Assembly: GCF_000006565.2 (NCBI RefSeq)
Contig: NC_031477.1
Location: forward strand, 3,628,043-3,692,042
Source of the DNA: Toxoplasma gondii ME49
Lineage: Eukaryota > Apicomplexa > Conoidasida > Eucoccidiorida > Sarcocystidae
DNA length: 64,000 nt
Direction: 5' to 3'
The notes below the pieces were generated by a model. The model had not been told where the DNA came from. It saw nothing but the letters and a program-made list of their open reading frames with translations, and did no database searches. Made by a program: the position numbers and the translations under genes. Of this stretch, positions 48,601 through 61,357 are shown piece by piece (the first letter of the stretch is position 1; every line of letters starts with the position of its first letter).

Positions 48601-50063
48601 GTCTGCGCAGCCGACCTTTTCCGGAACATCTCCGAGGAACTGGATCTTCGAGTTTGGGGGAGGAAACCAGGCAGAGGCCGCGTTAAAGTTCACTTGAATA
48701 TCCACGTTTTTCAAACAAAAGTGAGGAAAGAGTCCGGAATCTCGAACGCGCGGGGGAAGGTCGTAGGCGACTCCAAGGAACTTTCCATTTTTCGTGAAGG
48801 ACAGCCGCAGATCGTCTAAGTCGATGATCGTTCCGATCACGTCCCCGACGCCGTACGTCTCTCCGTAGTTCTCGAATTTGCGCGAAAAAGACTTTTTCGC
48901 AGTGCCTCCGTAACCCCAAGAATCACTCGACTCTCCTGAAAAGAACGGAACATCCAGGCAGCAAAAAACCACACAGAACGACGCAGGCGAGCGTCCGTGA
49001 CACGAAGAAACACGGTGTGCATGCACAAAAAAACCAGCGAAACAGACCCGAGCTTCGTGAGAACCGCGACCGGCGGGCGTCTCCTGTGTGCCGCTTTCGA
49101 CCACCCTACAGACTGGTCTGCTTCGCCAGCAGTTCTTCCCGTTCCGGAATGTCGAAAGACACTCTCAACAGTTCACACTCTCCGACCGCTATAGATTTCA
49201 AGTTCTTCACTTTTCATATAAATACGTAGACAGATATAGATAAAAAGACAGATCCAGATATAGATCTAGAGAGATTGATCTCGAGAGACCGACAGATAAT
49301 AGAAGAAGCTAGATACGGAGTGATAGATCTAGATACACTAAGATAGATACAGACAGATTTAGATTGCTACACAGATTCAGATAGATTCACATATATATAT
49401 ATATATATGTATATATGTATAAACATATATATATGTATAAACATATATATATATATATATATATATGTAATAGGGATGAATGCATTTACAGAGATGTATA
49501 CATCCAAGGGCTCTGTCAAGCGACAAGCATACGAGCCTGGTTGTCTGTGTCTCGTAACTCTGTCTGTTTCGTCGACGAACGAGGCTGGAGGTCTGAGTTG
49601 CGGAGCGACTGTCCAGCAACGTACCGAGGAAGAGACTCGTGAGAGGAAGGCTGACACCGACACGGCAGACGTTCCGCGTATGCACAGGCGTCTCGGGCAT
49701 CACGACTGTGGGCGCATGCACAACTTTCGTCTCGAAGTAGACCTGCCCAGATCCTCGAACTCCGTACGTTGACCGAATCCCCTTCCAGGTGTACTGACAC
49801 CCGTTCGTGTGCATGCAAGACGCGCTCAACCCTGTGGAGGCGTCGACTTCCAGGTCCAAGTGGGCGTCCGCCGCGTCGAGTCGCACCGGGAAAAGTGAGA
49901 AAGAGGAAGAAGAAGAGGAAGAAGAACAGGAAGAAGAAGAGGAAGAAGAGGAAGAAGAGGAAGAAGTAGAAGAGGACTTAGAGGGAAGGTCGTAGACGAT
50001 GGGAGGAGGCGGGCCGCGTTCCTCCGCGGCAGGCGGGGCAGCTCGGTATGGCGGGGCTTGCAT
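45654..50063 (-). CDS. hnRNP U-like protein, SPRY plus P-loop
   Basis: Six exons in phase: 50063-49625, 48935-48586, 48287-47930, 47553-47432, 46943-46806, 46205-45654; 652 residues. Residues 1-60 are Pro- and Ser-rich with a long serine run. A SPRY domain follows, split across exons 1 and 2 ([18 protein letters not shown], then [32 protein letters not shown]). Exons 3 and 4 hold the P-loop kinase-like domain: Walker A in [15 protein letters not shown], and [20 protein letters not shown], then [12 protein letters not shown] and [10 protein letters not shown]. This SPRY-to-P-loop order is specific to hnRNP U and its relatives. The tail is Gly/Tyr/Gln-rich (GYGRGGPQ units) where animals have an RGG box. 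In animals the protein binds RNA and chromatin-associated transcripts. No SAP DNA-binding domain is seen at the N-terminus. The donor of exon 2 could alternatively lie about 20 bases earlier. Confidence 0.92.
45693..45920 (-). repeat. coding 24-bp tandem repeat, GYG[HR]GGPQ
   Basis: About nine tandem 24-base units in the last exon of the hnRNP U-like gene encode octapeptides of the form GYGHGGPQ or GYGRGGPQ. One unit is shortened to PQGYG and two have Asp for the second Gly. Near-identity of the units at DNA level points to recent expansion or gene conversion. Confidence 0.95.
46279..46300. repeat. (AT)n microsatellite in intron
   Basis: AT run in the intron between hnRNP U-like exons 5 and 6. 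Further AT runs lie at 46388-46408 and 46676-46720 in the same intron. Confidence 0.85.
47758..47892. repeat. (AT)n and ACATAT microsatellites in intron
   Basis: Several AT runs with TATACGTA-like spacers, ending about 38 bases downstream (transcript sense) of the donor of hnRNP U-like exon 3. Confidence 0.85.
49225..49470. repeat. AGATA-rich tract plus (AT)n runs in intron
   Basis: Bases 49225-49390 are a degenerate array of AGATA, GATCTAGA and CAGAT units. It is followed by three AT runs separated by GTATAAAC at 49390-49470. All lie in the first intron of the hnRNP U-like gene. Confidence 0.8.
49900..49975 (-). repeat. coding poly-serine tract
   Basis: GAAGAGGAA-type repeats on the plus strand encode about 25 nearly uninterrupted serines (one Thr, one Cys) near residues 30-55 of the hnRNP U-like protein, ahead of the SPRY domain. 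Confidence 0.9.
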
Positions 50064-51017
50064 GGTTGCGAGAGGGAAGAAGGACGTTGGAATTTTTTCG
50101 CGGAACGTTCATGCATTATTCGCCGAAAAGGCGCCTTTGGAGCGGTTTTTGTTCGCGAACTGGATGGCTAGAAGGGATGAAGATCTGCAGAGAGTGGAGA
50201 CGCGAGGTGGACGAGCAGTGCCGCGAAAAGAACGTGGAGAGGGAGGAGCTGGAGGCAGTCGAAGAAACCTCCGGATGTCCACGAGAGAAAAAGCGAAGAG
50301 AAGCTGCCGAGAAGGAGATTAGCGGGATCGGAAGTCACGGGGGAATCCAGCAGAGAAAGACTAAACGCGCGACGAGAAGAGAACAGCGGAGAGAACAGCT
50401 CTCCAAACGGATTCCGGCCCTGGCTGGCCCTTCGATGCAGTGGCCGAGAAAAGGCGTTTTCCAGGAAAACAGAAAAAGCGACACAACTCGCGAGAAGAAA
50501 CGAGACTCCCGCATGCAGCGTCTTTATAGGGAAAAATAGAGAGGCGGCGCGACACAGCGTGTCAAGAGGAGAAAACAGGCGACGACAACGGAGACTCCAG
50601 TCTCGCGGTCGTCGGGAGACAAGCGACTGTGCGCGACAAAATGTCACACTCTCTCACGGCAACGTGCAACCAACAACCTCCTCGGGGTCCGAAGCACTGA
50701 GTTTCATTACATGAATCTGATTCACCTACGTCGAACAGAACTTTTTTTCTCGATTCAAGGCTCTCTACGGACGTCGAAGCAGAGCGAAAGAGAGTCCGCG
50801 GCTGTGGTCCCTGGAAAGAGGTAATCGCGTTAGTTCTGGAAAACGACTCCGAGTCACACAGAAACACACCGGTTCCAAGATGCGACCTTCTCCGACGAAA
50901 AAAAACGCCTGCCTCACGAACATGAAGACCTCGCCTAGAAGCCTCTTCGCTTCCCGACAGACAACCAGAAAAAAATACTGCAGTCACATTCATATCTGTA
51001 GACGCTTGCTCTTGGTG

Positions 51018-51062
<45 letters not shown>

Positions 51063-53290
51063 TACATTATTATAGATGTTTATACGTCAACATCTGTACG
51101 TACATCTGTAGATCTACAACAATGAATATATCTCATTTTTCGAAAGCCTCAGCTGGCGGATCTACCTCTATATATATATATATATATATATGTAGCACAA
51201 GTTCAAAATCCGTTGGACCGCTATATATATATATATATATAGGTGGGTCTGTAAGAACACGCATCTGCAGAGGGAAAACGTACCGATTGATTCGCACGCA
51301 TGCGTATGGACTGCTGAGAGGAGATACTTTGACCTGCGGGGTCTTGTAAATCTTTTTTCTTCTCTTTAACGTGTACCGAGCAGTGGTGGACCTGCGAGTC
51401 CCCTCTTTCTCTTACACTGCGTTTCTTTTTTTGTCTCCTTTCTAGGTGTCTGTGCCTCTCATGTTAAAATCATAAACTTGGGTCCTTGTCTCTGTCTTGA
51501 AAGCAGTTAGATAGGGCCTCTGGCGACATCTGTGAAGACACAACGTTCCTCCCTTCCCTGGTTCCGCTCTTCACACGTTCCCGGTGTGCAGGCATGTACA
51601 CCAACGTCTGCTGATCAATCTATTCATTCATTCATACATGCTTTTGTTCATGTGTATGCATCTGTTTTTGCATTTGTATATGTGTATATGCGTGTATATG
51701 CATGTAGAGAAATATTGGCACTTCGTCGAATAGTGCATGTCACCTGCAAAGGTGAAAATCTCTGCGTTTTTTTAACGAGAGCATGGGAGAAGAGAAACAA
51801 ACTGTTCGAAGAGAAATTGACGGCATTGCCTCACCCCAACTGGCGGCGAAACATGAGGAAGGGAATTCTCAATTGGTGCAGATTCTCCGTCGCTCTGCAA
51901 GATCCTGCACAACGACTGAATCATTTGCAGAACAGTGTACTTCGAAGTTTCTCCAAGTTTCCTGTTTTCTGCCTTTTTTTCGTTTGAAAAAGCGGGATGT
52001 CCGTCTCGACAAGGCACTGACAACGGTCCGCTACAGGAAACAAAGAAATGAGCAACTGGGAAACAGAGCGCTCATCACTCCTTAATGCTTCAAAATAAAC
52101 AGTGTAAAAAAAGAAATGTATTCGAGATAGACACACACACATATGCTGTTACTCCGCTCTCATGATCTATACATGCACATGCAAATATATATATATATAT
52201 ATATGTAGATATGTATATGTAGATATGCATGTAGGTAAAGGAATTTATTTGGGTAAGCGTCTTCAGCAGAAAGGTACGTCCACAAAGAGCATTTGCGTTC
52301 CGTCATTCGTGGAGACGAATCCGTCTCTGAGGGCGTTGTGCCGTCCCGATCGGAGTCGCTTCTTCAGTGTCCGTTTACGCAGAAAAGCACCGTGATGTGT
52401 GTTTGCCTGTCACTCTGTGGTTTTACCCTTCTTCGATCTTCTCTCCATTCCCTGAAAGATGTCTCCAAAGAAGTCTCGGATCCTGTGTTTCCGTTCTTCG
52501 TTCGTCTCCCGCCCCCGTGGAACCTAGAGCGTCGGCTGGTGGCCGGCGTTCTTCCGCTTTCTCCTTGAGTTTTCGTTTTTGTGTGACCCTTCTGAAAGGA
52601 GCGTTCGTGGCAGAGTGACCGGATTCCAGAAAACCGGAACTTTCGCGGAGAGAGTCCAGAGTTTGAGAGTGGCGCCTCGCCTTCAGGTGTTTCTGGACGC
52701 CTTCCGCACCCGCAGTCCTCCTTTTCAAAGCCTTTTCGATGCTCTGTCGTTGTCTTTTCGGGAAATAGGCGAGAAAAAAGGGACGCGAAAAAGCTGCCGA
52801 CCTCCCGTGTGTGTTTGGAGCCGAAGAAATCCGTGTTTTTCTGGCGCAAAGAGCGTCAGCTGAAACAGCATGAAAAGAAGCATGTGCGTGGCTCGTCGCT
52901 CGTCCGGGTGTACGTCCACTCTCCTGTTTGAGAACGCTTTTCGCTCTCGAAAAGACAACGCCGAATTCTACATCAAAACGACGAACGTGTCGAGACTTTG
53001 AAATTTCGCTTTTGCTTCTCTCCTCACGGTCGACCCCGTCCAGAGACCTTTCTCTTGTTCTCCCCGTCGCGTTCTTCTGCTTTCAGTTTCTTCGTTTCTC
53101 CTTCTGTCGTATCGCCTCCTATTTTTCCGCTTGACTTCGTCCTTTCGTTTCTCTCTGATCTCTGCACGTCCTTGCTCTCTCCTTCGGTGCCCAGAGTCGC
53201 CACGAGCAACAGGAAGTCTGCTTTTCGTGGACTTCCCCCTTCTTTGGAAACTTTCTGCGGAACCTGCGACTGAACTTTCAACTCAAAGCC
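50064..53290. other. divergent upstream region of hnRNP U-like and UBA1 genes
   Basis: The two genes are transcribed away from each other, so both promoters and 5' UTRs lie within this 3.2 kb. Bases 50064-50530 are purine-rich on the plus strand (pyrimidine-rich in the hnRNP U sense) and bases 52950-53290 are pyrimidine-rich, each fitting a 5' leader. The middle carries (AT)n runs and no supported exon. Confidence 0.6.
51024..51060. repeat. (AT)n microsatellite
   Basis: AT run of about 16 units in the divergent region. Shorter runs are at 51168-51191, 51223-51241 and 52184-52205. Confidence 0.9.
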
Positions 53291-54790
53291 ATGGCGACAC
53301 CTCAGGAGAGCTCCGGCGCCGCCGCGCATATAGACACAGACTTGTACAGCAGACAGATTGGAGCCTTTGGCTTGGAAACCATGGGGAAACTCATCACTCT
53401 CAGAGTCCTCATTTCGGGCATGAGAGGCGTCGGCGCCGAATGCGGTAACACCACACTCTCATTCAAAAATATGCAGCGTCTTACATTCCACAGTTACATT
53501 TATATCTATATAGTTTATATATATATATGTGTATATGTTTATGTGTTTACATCTCTCCATATATAGTGTCCACATAGACCGGAATTTCAAGACAACGCGT
53601 CCAAAGTTGCGTGTACGCATATATGTATATATGCATTTATACTTTTGTCTGTTCATGCTCTTCTCTCTACGTAAGACATTGCCTGAACTCAGATATCTGT
53701 ATATGTGTTTGTACGGACTTATATATCTGTCAAATATATGTAGAAATAAATATGTAAACCTGTAGTTTCGAGAGGAAGCCGCTGGACCTGGACTGTTTGA
53801 TGTGCTGTAGAAGTTGAGTTCTACATTGATGCGCGCAAAGGTACAATCTGGAACAAGTGAAAATTCGTTAGAGAGAGAAGATGACCTTAGCATAGAAACA
53901 CGCAAGAGTGTGTATGAGAATATGTGCGAGAACGTACGTCTTCCGAGTAAACGAGCATGTACATGCATTGATAGATTCTCTGTTCGCTCGGGGAAAAGAC
54001 AGACGCACTGGAGAAAGTTTTTTCACTTGGTCTTCCTCTAAACGTACACTGTGTTCCACTTGTTCTCATCACTGCTTTTCGTATTCATATGTCCTTGCAC
54101 GAAGCATCGTACACACTTCTCTCTGTAGATTCATGTGCATGCTTCTCTGGATGTAGATGCTTGTAATGAATCTTGTGTATAGGCAAACATAACATACGAT
54201 GATGCATACACATGTCTGTATATTTACATTTACATATATGCATATATATATATATGTATATATGTATGGTCTTGCATATACCGCTCTCCACAGAGATTCA
54301 TGCACAGCCTGTTACGTGTCGTGGCTCGAATACCATGGATTTGTGTATTTTTTTGTGATCGGAGTGATTGTAACTGGTGTTTTTATCTTGTTTCTCCAGG
54401 TGAATGTCTGGTGTGCAGTTATTTCGTCTTTCGTCTGTTTGCGTTTCAGCGAAGAATTTGATTTTAGCGGGTCCCAACACAGTGGTGCTCCACGACCCCG
54501 CGCCATGCGAAATGCGAGATTTGGGAAGCAACTTTTGTCTCACTGAAGAACATGTGAAGAAGGGTGTAAGCCGTGCAGAAGCGTCGAAAAATTACCTCGC
54601 GGAACTGAATCAATACGTCACTGTAGACGTCCTGCCAGACGAAAAACTGACACAGGTACGAAAAAAATCTCAAACTTTCTGAGGACAGGAGACACTGTGA
54701 GGCCGTGGGTAAAAACGGTTCGAAAAAAAATTCCGGCAAGCAGACACTTTTTTCTCGACAGGCGTCCTCGAAGGGAAAGGGGTCCCCACC

Positions 54791-54864
<74 letters not shown>

Positions 54865-54866
54865 TG

Positions 54867-54915
<49 letters not shown>

Positions 54916-57900
54916 GTATACTGGTATATATATGCATGTATACATTTATATGTATAGATATGTATATATATATATATATGTTTAGGTGTATGTGTTTGTG
55001 TAGATCTTGACGTGCGAGCGTGTTTTTTTCTCCGGATTTTGCTCACTGCTGGAGCTTCCGAGGCAGCGTTCGAGTTGCTGTGAGGAAGGCAGCTCTTGCT
55101 CAGCTGGAGGTTTCCACAGGCGGTCGAGAGAACGCGGTGTGAGTCCGTGGAGGGCGTCGGGCGTGTGGATCGAGTCTCGGTTTGCCGGAGAGTGGCTCTC
55201 TGCAGGAGGTCGTCTCTCGGTTCGACGTGGTAATTGTCACGGAGGCAGGAAACGAAGAGCTGAAGAAGACCAATGCATTTTGTCGCTCTGCCTCGAAGCC
55301 TGTGGGCTTCATCGCGGCGAACGTATTCGGCCTGGCCGCCTCGGTGTTCGTGGACCTCGGGGAGCGCTTCGTCTGTCTCGACAGCGACGGCGAGGAGCCT
55401 CGCGAAGTGATTGTGGCGGGGATCACGCATGAACGCGCGGCGACTGTGCACACACACACAGACAAACTTCTGCCTTTCCAGGACGGCGACTTCGTCGTCT
55501 TCCGCGAAGTCCAGGGCATGGAGATCAACGACTTGCAACCCATGCAGATCCGTGTGACGGGGAAGCACAGCTTCCAGATCGGAGACACCACCGCGTTCTC
55601 CCCGTACGTCTCCGGAGGCATCGCGCGACAGGTGAAGATGCCCCAGACGATCCGCTTCAAGTCCTACGAGGCATCGTGTCGCGCTCCCGTGGCTGCGGGT
55701 GAAGCGATGCTGATCGTCCCGGACCTGGGCAAGTTCGGACAGTCGGAGCAGCTTCACCTGGCCTTCCAAGCGGTCTTGAATTTCCGCGACCGGAACGGCG
55801 GAAACGCCCATGCGCTTCCTCCCCACCCGCTCGACGCGGCTCGCGCAGGCAGCCAGCAGGCAGCTGTGGCTGCGTGCGTTGCGGAGGCGCAGCGCCTGAA
55901 TGGGGAGGCGAAGCAGCTGGCGGAACGAGGCGAACAGGGAGTGGTTTTCGTCGATCAGGTCGACGAGAAGCTCGTCGCGAACGTCGCCGCCTACGCCCAG
56001 TGCCAGATCTCGCCGATGGCTGCGTTCGTCGGCGGCGTGATTGCTCAAGAAGTCGTCAAGTTCACCGGAAAATTCTCGCCGCTGCGCGGCTTCCTCTACA
56101 TGGACGCCTTCGAGGCGCTCCTCTCTCCGGAGGCAAAGGCCGCATTGGGAGAGACAGGAAAACACCGAGAAAAGTACAGCATCGACAGTCGCTACGCAGA
56201 TCAAGTTGCACTCTTCGGATCCGAGTTCCAACATGCTCTCGGACGCACGCATGCCTTTGTTGTCGGGGCCGGCGCGCTCGGCTGTGAGCTCCTCAAAAGT
56301 CTCGCTCTCATGGGCTGCGGGTGCGGACCTGAAAAAGAAGGAAAAGTCACTGTCACAGACATGGATCGAATCGAAGTCTCCAACCTCAATCGACAGTTCC
56401 TCTTTCGCAGAGAACATGTCGGGAAGGCCAAGAGCGTCACTGCCGCCGCTTCTGTGCAAACCATGAATCCTGACCTTCAGGTGAGGCAGGGGACCTAAAA
56501 CTGGCGGATTTACGAGCGGCTGTCACCTTTACATAACCACACACGCGTAGAAGAAACGAGACGTCATCATTACATACATATACAAATATCTATACATATA
56601 GATACGTAGACGCATATCTGCATAAGCAGGAGCATAGCCATGCACCTACAATGATACACGCTTGCCTCAACTTGCTGAAACGCACATATACTTGTTTACG
56701 TGTCTGCATCTGTATTTGGAAATGCATTTCAGAGACGAAGAAAAGACCTGTTTAGTGGAGACCCTTGCTCCTGTGGCAAATACGCGTACTGAAAACAGTG
56801 GTTCTTCTGCGAGCGGTCTACCACCGGAAACGCACATGCATCGTCAAACTTCACATTTACTTCGCACTCACATATACATATACATATATATATATATATA
56901 TTACTCTATAGATGCATATATATATATATATATATAATGTATATGTGTATGCATGTATGTTATCGTAGTGTATGTGTATACCAGTATACAGAGAAACTGT
57001 GGGAGGTGGATAGCAAGGTGGCAACGGCTACATAGAAAGAAGTAGCCAGAGATGAAGAGAAGGAGGTAGCAATAGATAAATATACGAGAGGTGAAAGGAT
57101 AAGTGGAGAGACGTTTAAGTATAGACGTTTGTCAATGAAGGAGTGGTGTTGGCGCGGAGGGCGGAACATCATGCTTTTTTTCAGGTTCTGTAGAAGAACG
57201 TATGGAATTCGATTGAAGTTGAGAATCTTGTCTCTTCCCTAATTCTTGGTCCCTCCAACACCAGTGAGACGGAGAAGTGGAGCTTTTTTTTTCTTGGAGA
57301 TCCGGCCATCCATCGTCGTGTAAACGTAGACGTGTAGGGCTATACACGTTTGTGTCGACACAGGGTGTTGTTATATGGAAACTTGAATTTCAGAATTGAT
57401 GTCTACATGCAGATCGTGGCTCTCGAAGACCGCGTCGGAGTCGAGACAGAGGCAACCGTCTTCACTGACGACTTCTGGCGAAGCCAGCACATCATCGTCA
57501 ATGCTCTGGACAACATTCAGGTAAGACTTAAAAGAGGCTGCTCTTTTCTCGGTCTCAACGTTTTTCGTTTCCAGTCTCCAAGTGTCTTCCTTTTTCGCTA
57601 GAGACGCTTCATCCCCAAGAGACCTCTGCGTTGCAGCTGAGTCGCTCCTCGCTCGGATACGGTCTGCTTGTTTGTGTTGGACATTCGTTTTTTTCGGCGT
57701 AGCTTTGGGCTGGCAAATCTCTGCTGTGTAGAGCCTCTGCTTCTCTTCAAAATTGGCTGCGAAGTAAGGCGCGCACAAGCGTCTCGCGAGAGTGACTTCC
57801 CACTGGAAAACAAGACCTTCAAGAGAACCGTTTCTTCTGAAACTCGCATGCAGGCGCGACAATATGTCGATGGTCGCTGCGTCTGGTTCGGCTTGCCTCT

Positions 57901-60900
57901 GCTCGAAAGTGGAACTCTTGGAACCAAGGGAAATGTTCAGGTAGGCTCTCGCTCTTCGGGAGGCTGGAAGGCTCCGCCACGACGTACGTTTCGCCTCGCG
58001 GTTCACGGGTTCTGCCTCCCCTGTCGATTCCTTATCTTCTTGTGGGTCCTTTTCTCTTTTTTTCTCACTTTTCTCTCTGCTTTCCAGGGTCTTTCCTCTG
58101 CTGCCCTTGTTCTCCCTTGTGTCATCTGTTCTTTCTTCTTCCCTTCTTCTCTCTTCGCTTTCTCACCCTTTCCTTGCGACGACTCTGCGCTTTGTTTCTG
58201 TTTTCGAATCGAGTGGAAACCCCAAGGAGAACGCAGGCTCCAGGTAGTAGTCCACGTGTGTGAATGCCTTTTTCTCCTCACCCTTTCGCGAAAGCTTTCC
58301 TTCTTCGCCAGTCGCTACCGGGCTCTCTCTGCTCTGAGTTGCCGTCCTTTTCTCTGCGCTCCTCAGGTGGTGCTACCCTTCATGACGCAATGTTACTCCG
58401 ACAGCGCAGATCCTCCCGAGGAGTCGATTCCTCTCTGCACGCTTCGCCATTTCCCGCATGCAATTGAGCATACCATCGAGTGGGCTCGAGATTGCTTCCA
58501 GGGTGTCTTTTGCGACGCCGTCAGCGAGCCGAACAAGTTTCGAGAAAACCCACAAAAGTACCTCGAACGCCTCCGAGGAGGTCAGAAGAAAAGTCCACTC
58601 AGAACGCGTTTCATGGAGATGTAAAAAGCTTTCTCTGTTGAAGCAGGTGGATGTCTGTGTGTGGGTATCGACAGGGACAGAAATGCCGCTCAAAAAATTC
58701 CGATTCTCCATGCAAATGCGTATAGAAACTTGCAAATGGATAATGCCAGGCACTTGTACGGAGGTGCAGGTCGCCCTGTGGAAATCATTGTTCATTGTAT
58801 ATGTGTTTATCTGTGCATGCGTGGTGGTATGCAGTAGGCTCGAGAATTCACGACTCAGTTGAGAAACGTTCCTGGTCTTCGTTTTTCCGTTGATTAAACA
58901 TGCCAGTCACGATGAGCACAAGTCCACTCGAAAAGCGACAGGCTCGCGGATCCGTCTCCGACAAAAAGTAGATGCGCCACTCGACAGTTGATCTGAATGA
59001 CTTCTCCCCCTTTCTCTTCCCTCTTTCGCGCGTTCGGCCTCGTCCTTTTGCTTGCTCCACTCCTCTCTCTTTGTTTGCTGGCTTGTTTTTCGTCCTGGAT
59101 CTTGTCTCCAGAAGGCATTCTCTCAGTGCAGAAGGACCGACTGGAGAAGATTCGGGACCTGGTCTCTCAGTGGCAGGACAAAGAGACGAAGGCGTTTTCT
59201 CCGCCCTCGTTCGAACGCTGCGTAGAGAAGGCCGTTTTTCTCTTTCAAGATTTATTCTTCAATCAAATCTCTCAACTTCTCTACTCGTTCCCGCTGGACC
59301 ACCGCACTTCAGAAGGCACTCTGTTTTGGGCTCCGCCCAAGCGGCCGCCGACGCCGATCTCCTTCGACGCGAACGACCCTGCTTCTCTCGACTTCGTTGT
59401 CGCAGCATCCAACCTCTTTGCCTTCAACTTTGTAAGTCTGCATGCGAAATCTCAATAGAAGCCTCGAGAGAAACGCGGTTGCCCTGGCGAGCATGCCGCT
59501 CGTCCGGTTCCAGACGGTCCCCGTTCTCGCTACTGCTCTCTTCACCATCTCTCGCTTCTGCGCTGCCTCTGCGTACCTCGTTTCTTCTTCGCCTTCTTCT
59601 GCATCTCTTCGTCTACGCATTTCTGAGGTCCTCTTCTTCTCGCTTTCCCGGCGCCTACCTCTTCTTCTCCACCTCATTATCTCTCTCTTCCACTTGCTGC
59701 CTGTTGCTTGATCTCTCTCTTGTCCTTTCCCCTGATATCTCACTCGTTCTCCGTTCTCCTCTTGCTCTCTCACTTGTTCTTTGTTTTGTTCTCATTCTTC
59801 TTGTTCTCTCTTGATCTCTCTTTTGTTCTCCTCCATCTTGTCCTCTTGTCCAGTCTCCCAATGTCTCTCTTGTCCTCGTTCTTCGTCTTGTTTTCTCTGG
59901 TTTCTTCTCAGTCTCACCCGTGTGTGTTCTGCTGCTCCTCGTCCTCGTCGACTGTCTGTGTGACGGTTCGCTGGAAGTTTTTTTGCCTGTCTTCCACCTC
60001 CTTCTTCAGGGCCTGCCGGCGGTGAGGGATGTATCGAAGATTCAGGCGATTGCGGCGAGGGTGGCGATTCCTCAGTTCACTCCCAAGAGGCTGCACATTA
60101 ATACGGACGACGCGGAGAAGCCGAACGGAAGCGGCCCTCCAGGAGCGTCTTTCGCTGCACCCCATCCGAGTCTCTCTCTTAGCGCGGAAGCTGAGGAAGA
60201 AGTCGTCGCTGGTCTGGAAAAACATCTCCTGGCCACGGGTACGCAGGGCGGTTTCCGGCAGGGTCGCTTTTCCTCGATCTTGGAAAAGACTGTCTTGCTT
60301 CTTGCGGTGTAGACCGAGTTTTAAGCGGTTTGGAAGACGCCGGTGCCCTCCGTGCTGCACAGGGTTGCGACTCGAGTCCGGAAATAAGAAGCTTACTGCC
60401 CTTTTTGTGAAAATCGAGTTGTTCTTCGTCAGTGAAGGAAGCGTAGGAGCAGAAAGAACTCGCACTTCCTCGCGGTGTCGGTCCCGTTTTGTTTTTTTGC
60501 AAGAGAATCTTTGAGGAAGCTGATGGTCGACGACTCCGCCACTCGCTCTCGAGCTGCGGACGGCTCTCTTTCTCTCTCTCTTTTTCTGCATCTGTTTCTC
60601 TCTGCTTCTTTCTTTGACGCATGTGATTCTTGTCAGTCGCCCCCGTCAAAAAATCTCGCTTCTGTTTCTTTTTTTGCTGGCCAAAGATTGACCTGTCTTC
60701 CTTTTTCCTTGTCGCTTCTCTCTTCTGTCTTTCTCTTCCCCTCTTATTTTCTGCACCTCTCTTCTTTTTTCTTCAGCGGATCTCGAGAAGATGGTCTTCG
60801 TCCCGGTCGAGTTCGAGAAGGACGACGACACGAACTTCCACATCGATTTGGTGCATGCAGCGTCGACGCTTCGCGCGATGAACTACAAGATTCCGTGCTG

Positions 60901-61301
60901 CGACAGAAACAAGACCAAGATCATTGCAGGGCGCATTATTCCGGCGATCGCCACAACAACGGCGATGATCACGGGTCTCGTCTCTCTGGAACTCCTCAAG
61001 ACGGTCACTTACAAACAGCGAAAACTGGAGGATTTCAAGAACGCCTTTGCCAACCTCGCCCTCCCTCTGTGGCTCTTCAGCGAGCCTATGCCGCCAAACC
61101 GCGTAGTCGACAAGGTGGGGAGAAGAACTGCGTGCACATCGTTCTTCTAGGATACATATGCATCTGGAGATATGCGTATGCTGGTGTACATCTTCAATTT
61201 ATACCCAGCTGCTTCAGGTCAAAAACTCTTATACTCATTCGCCATTCTCCCGACCGCCATTCATACACCCAGCTCCTGCAAGGTGGCCAGGCACCTATAT
61301 A

Positions 61302-61357
<56 letters not shown>

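Noticed and set aside
54618..56459. 613-codon minus-strand frame
   Set aside because: It is antisense to the large UBA1 exon and its C-terminal part translates an (AT)n microsatellite as Tyr-Ile repeats.
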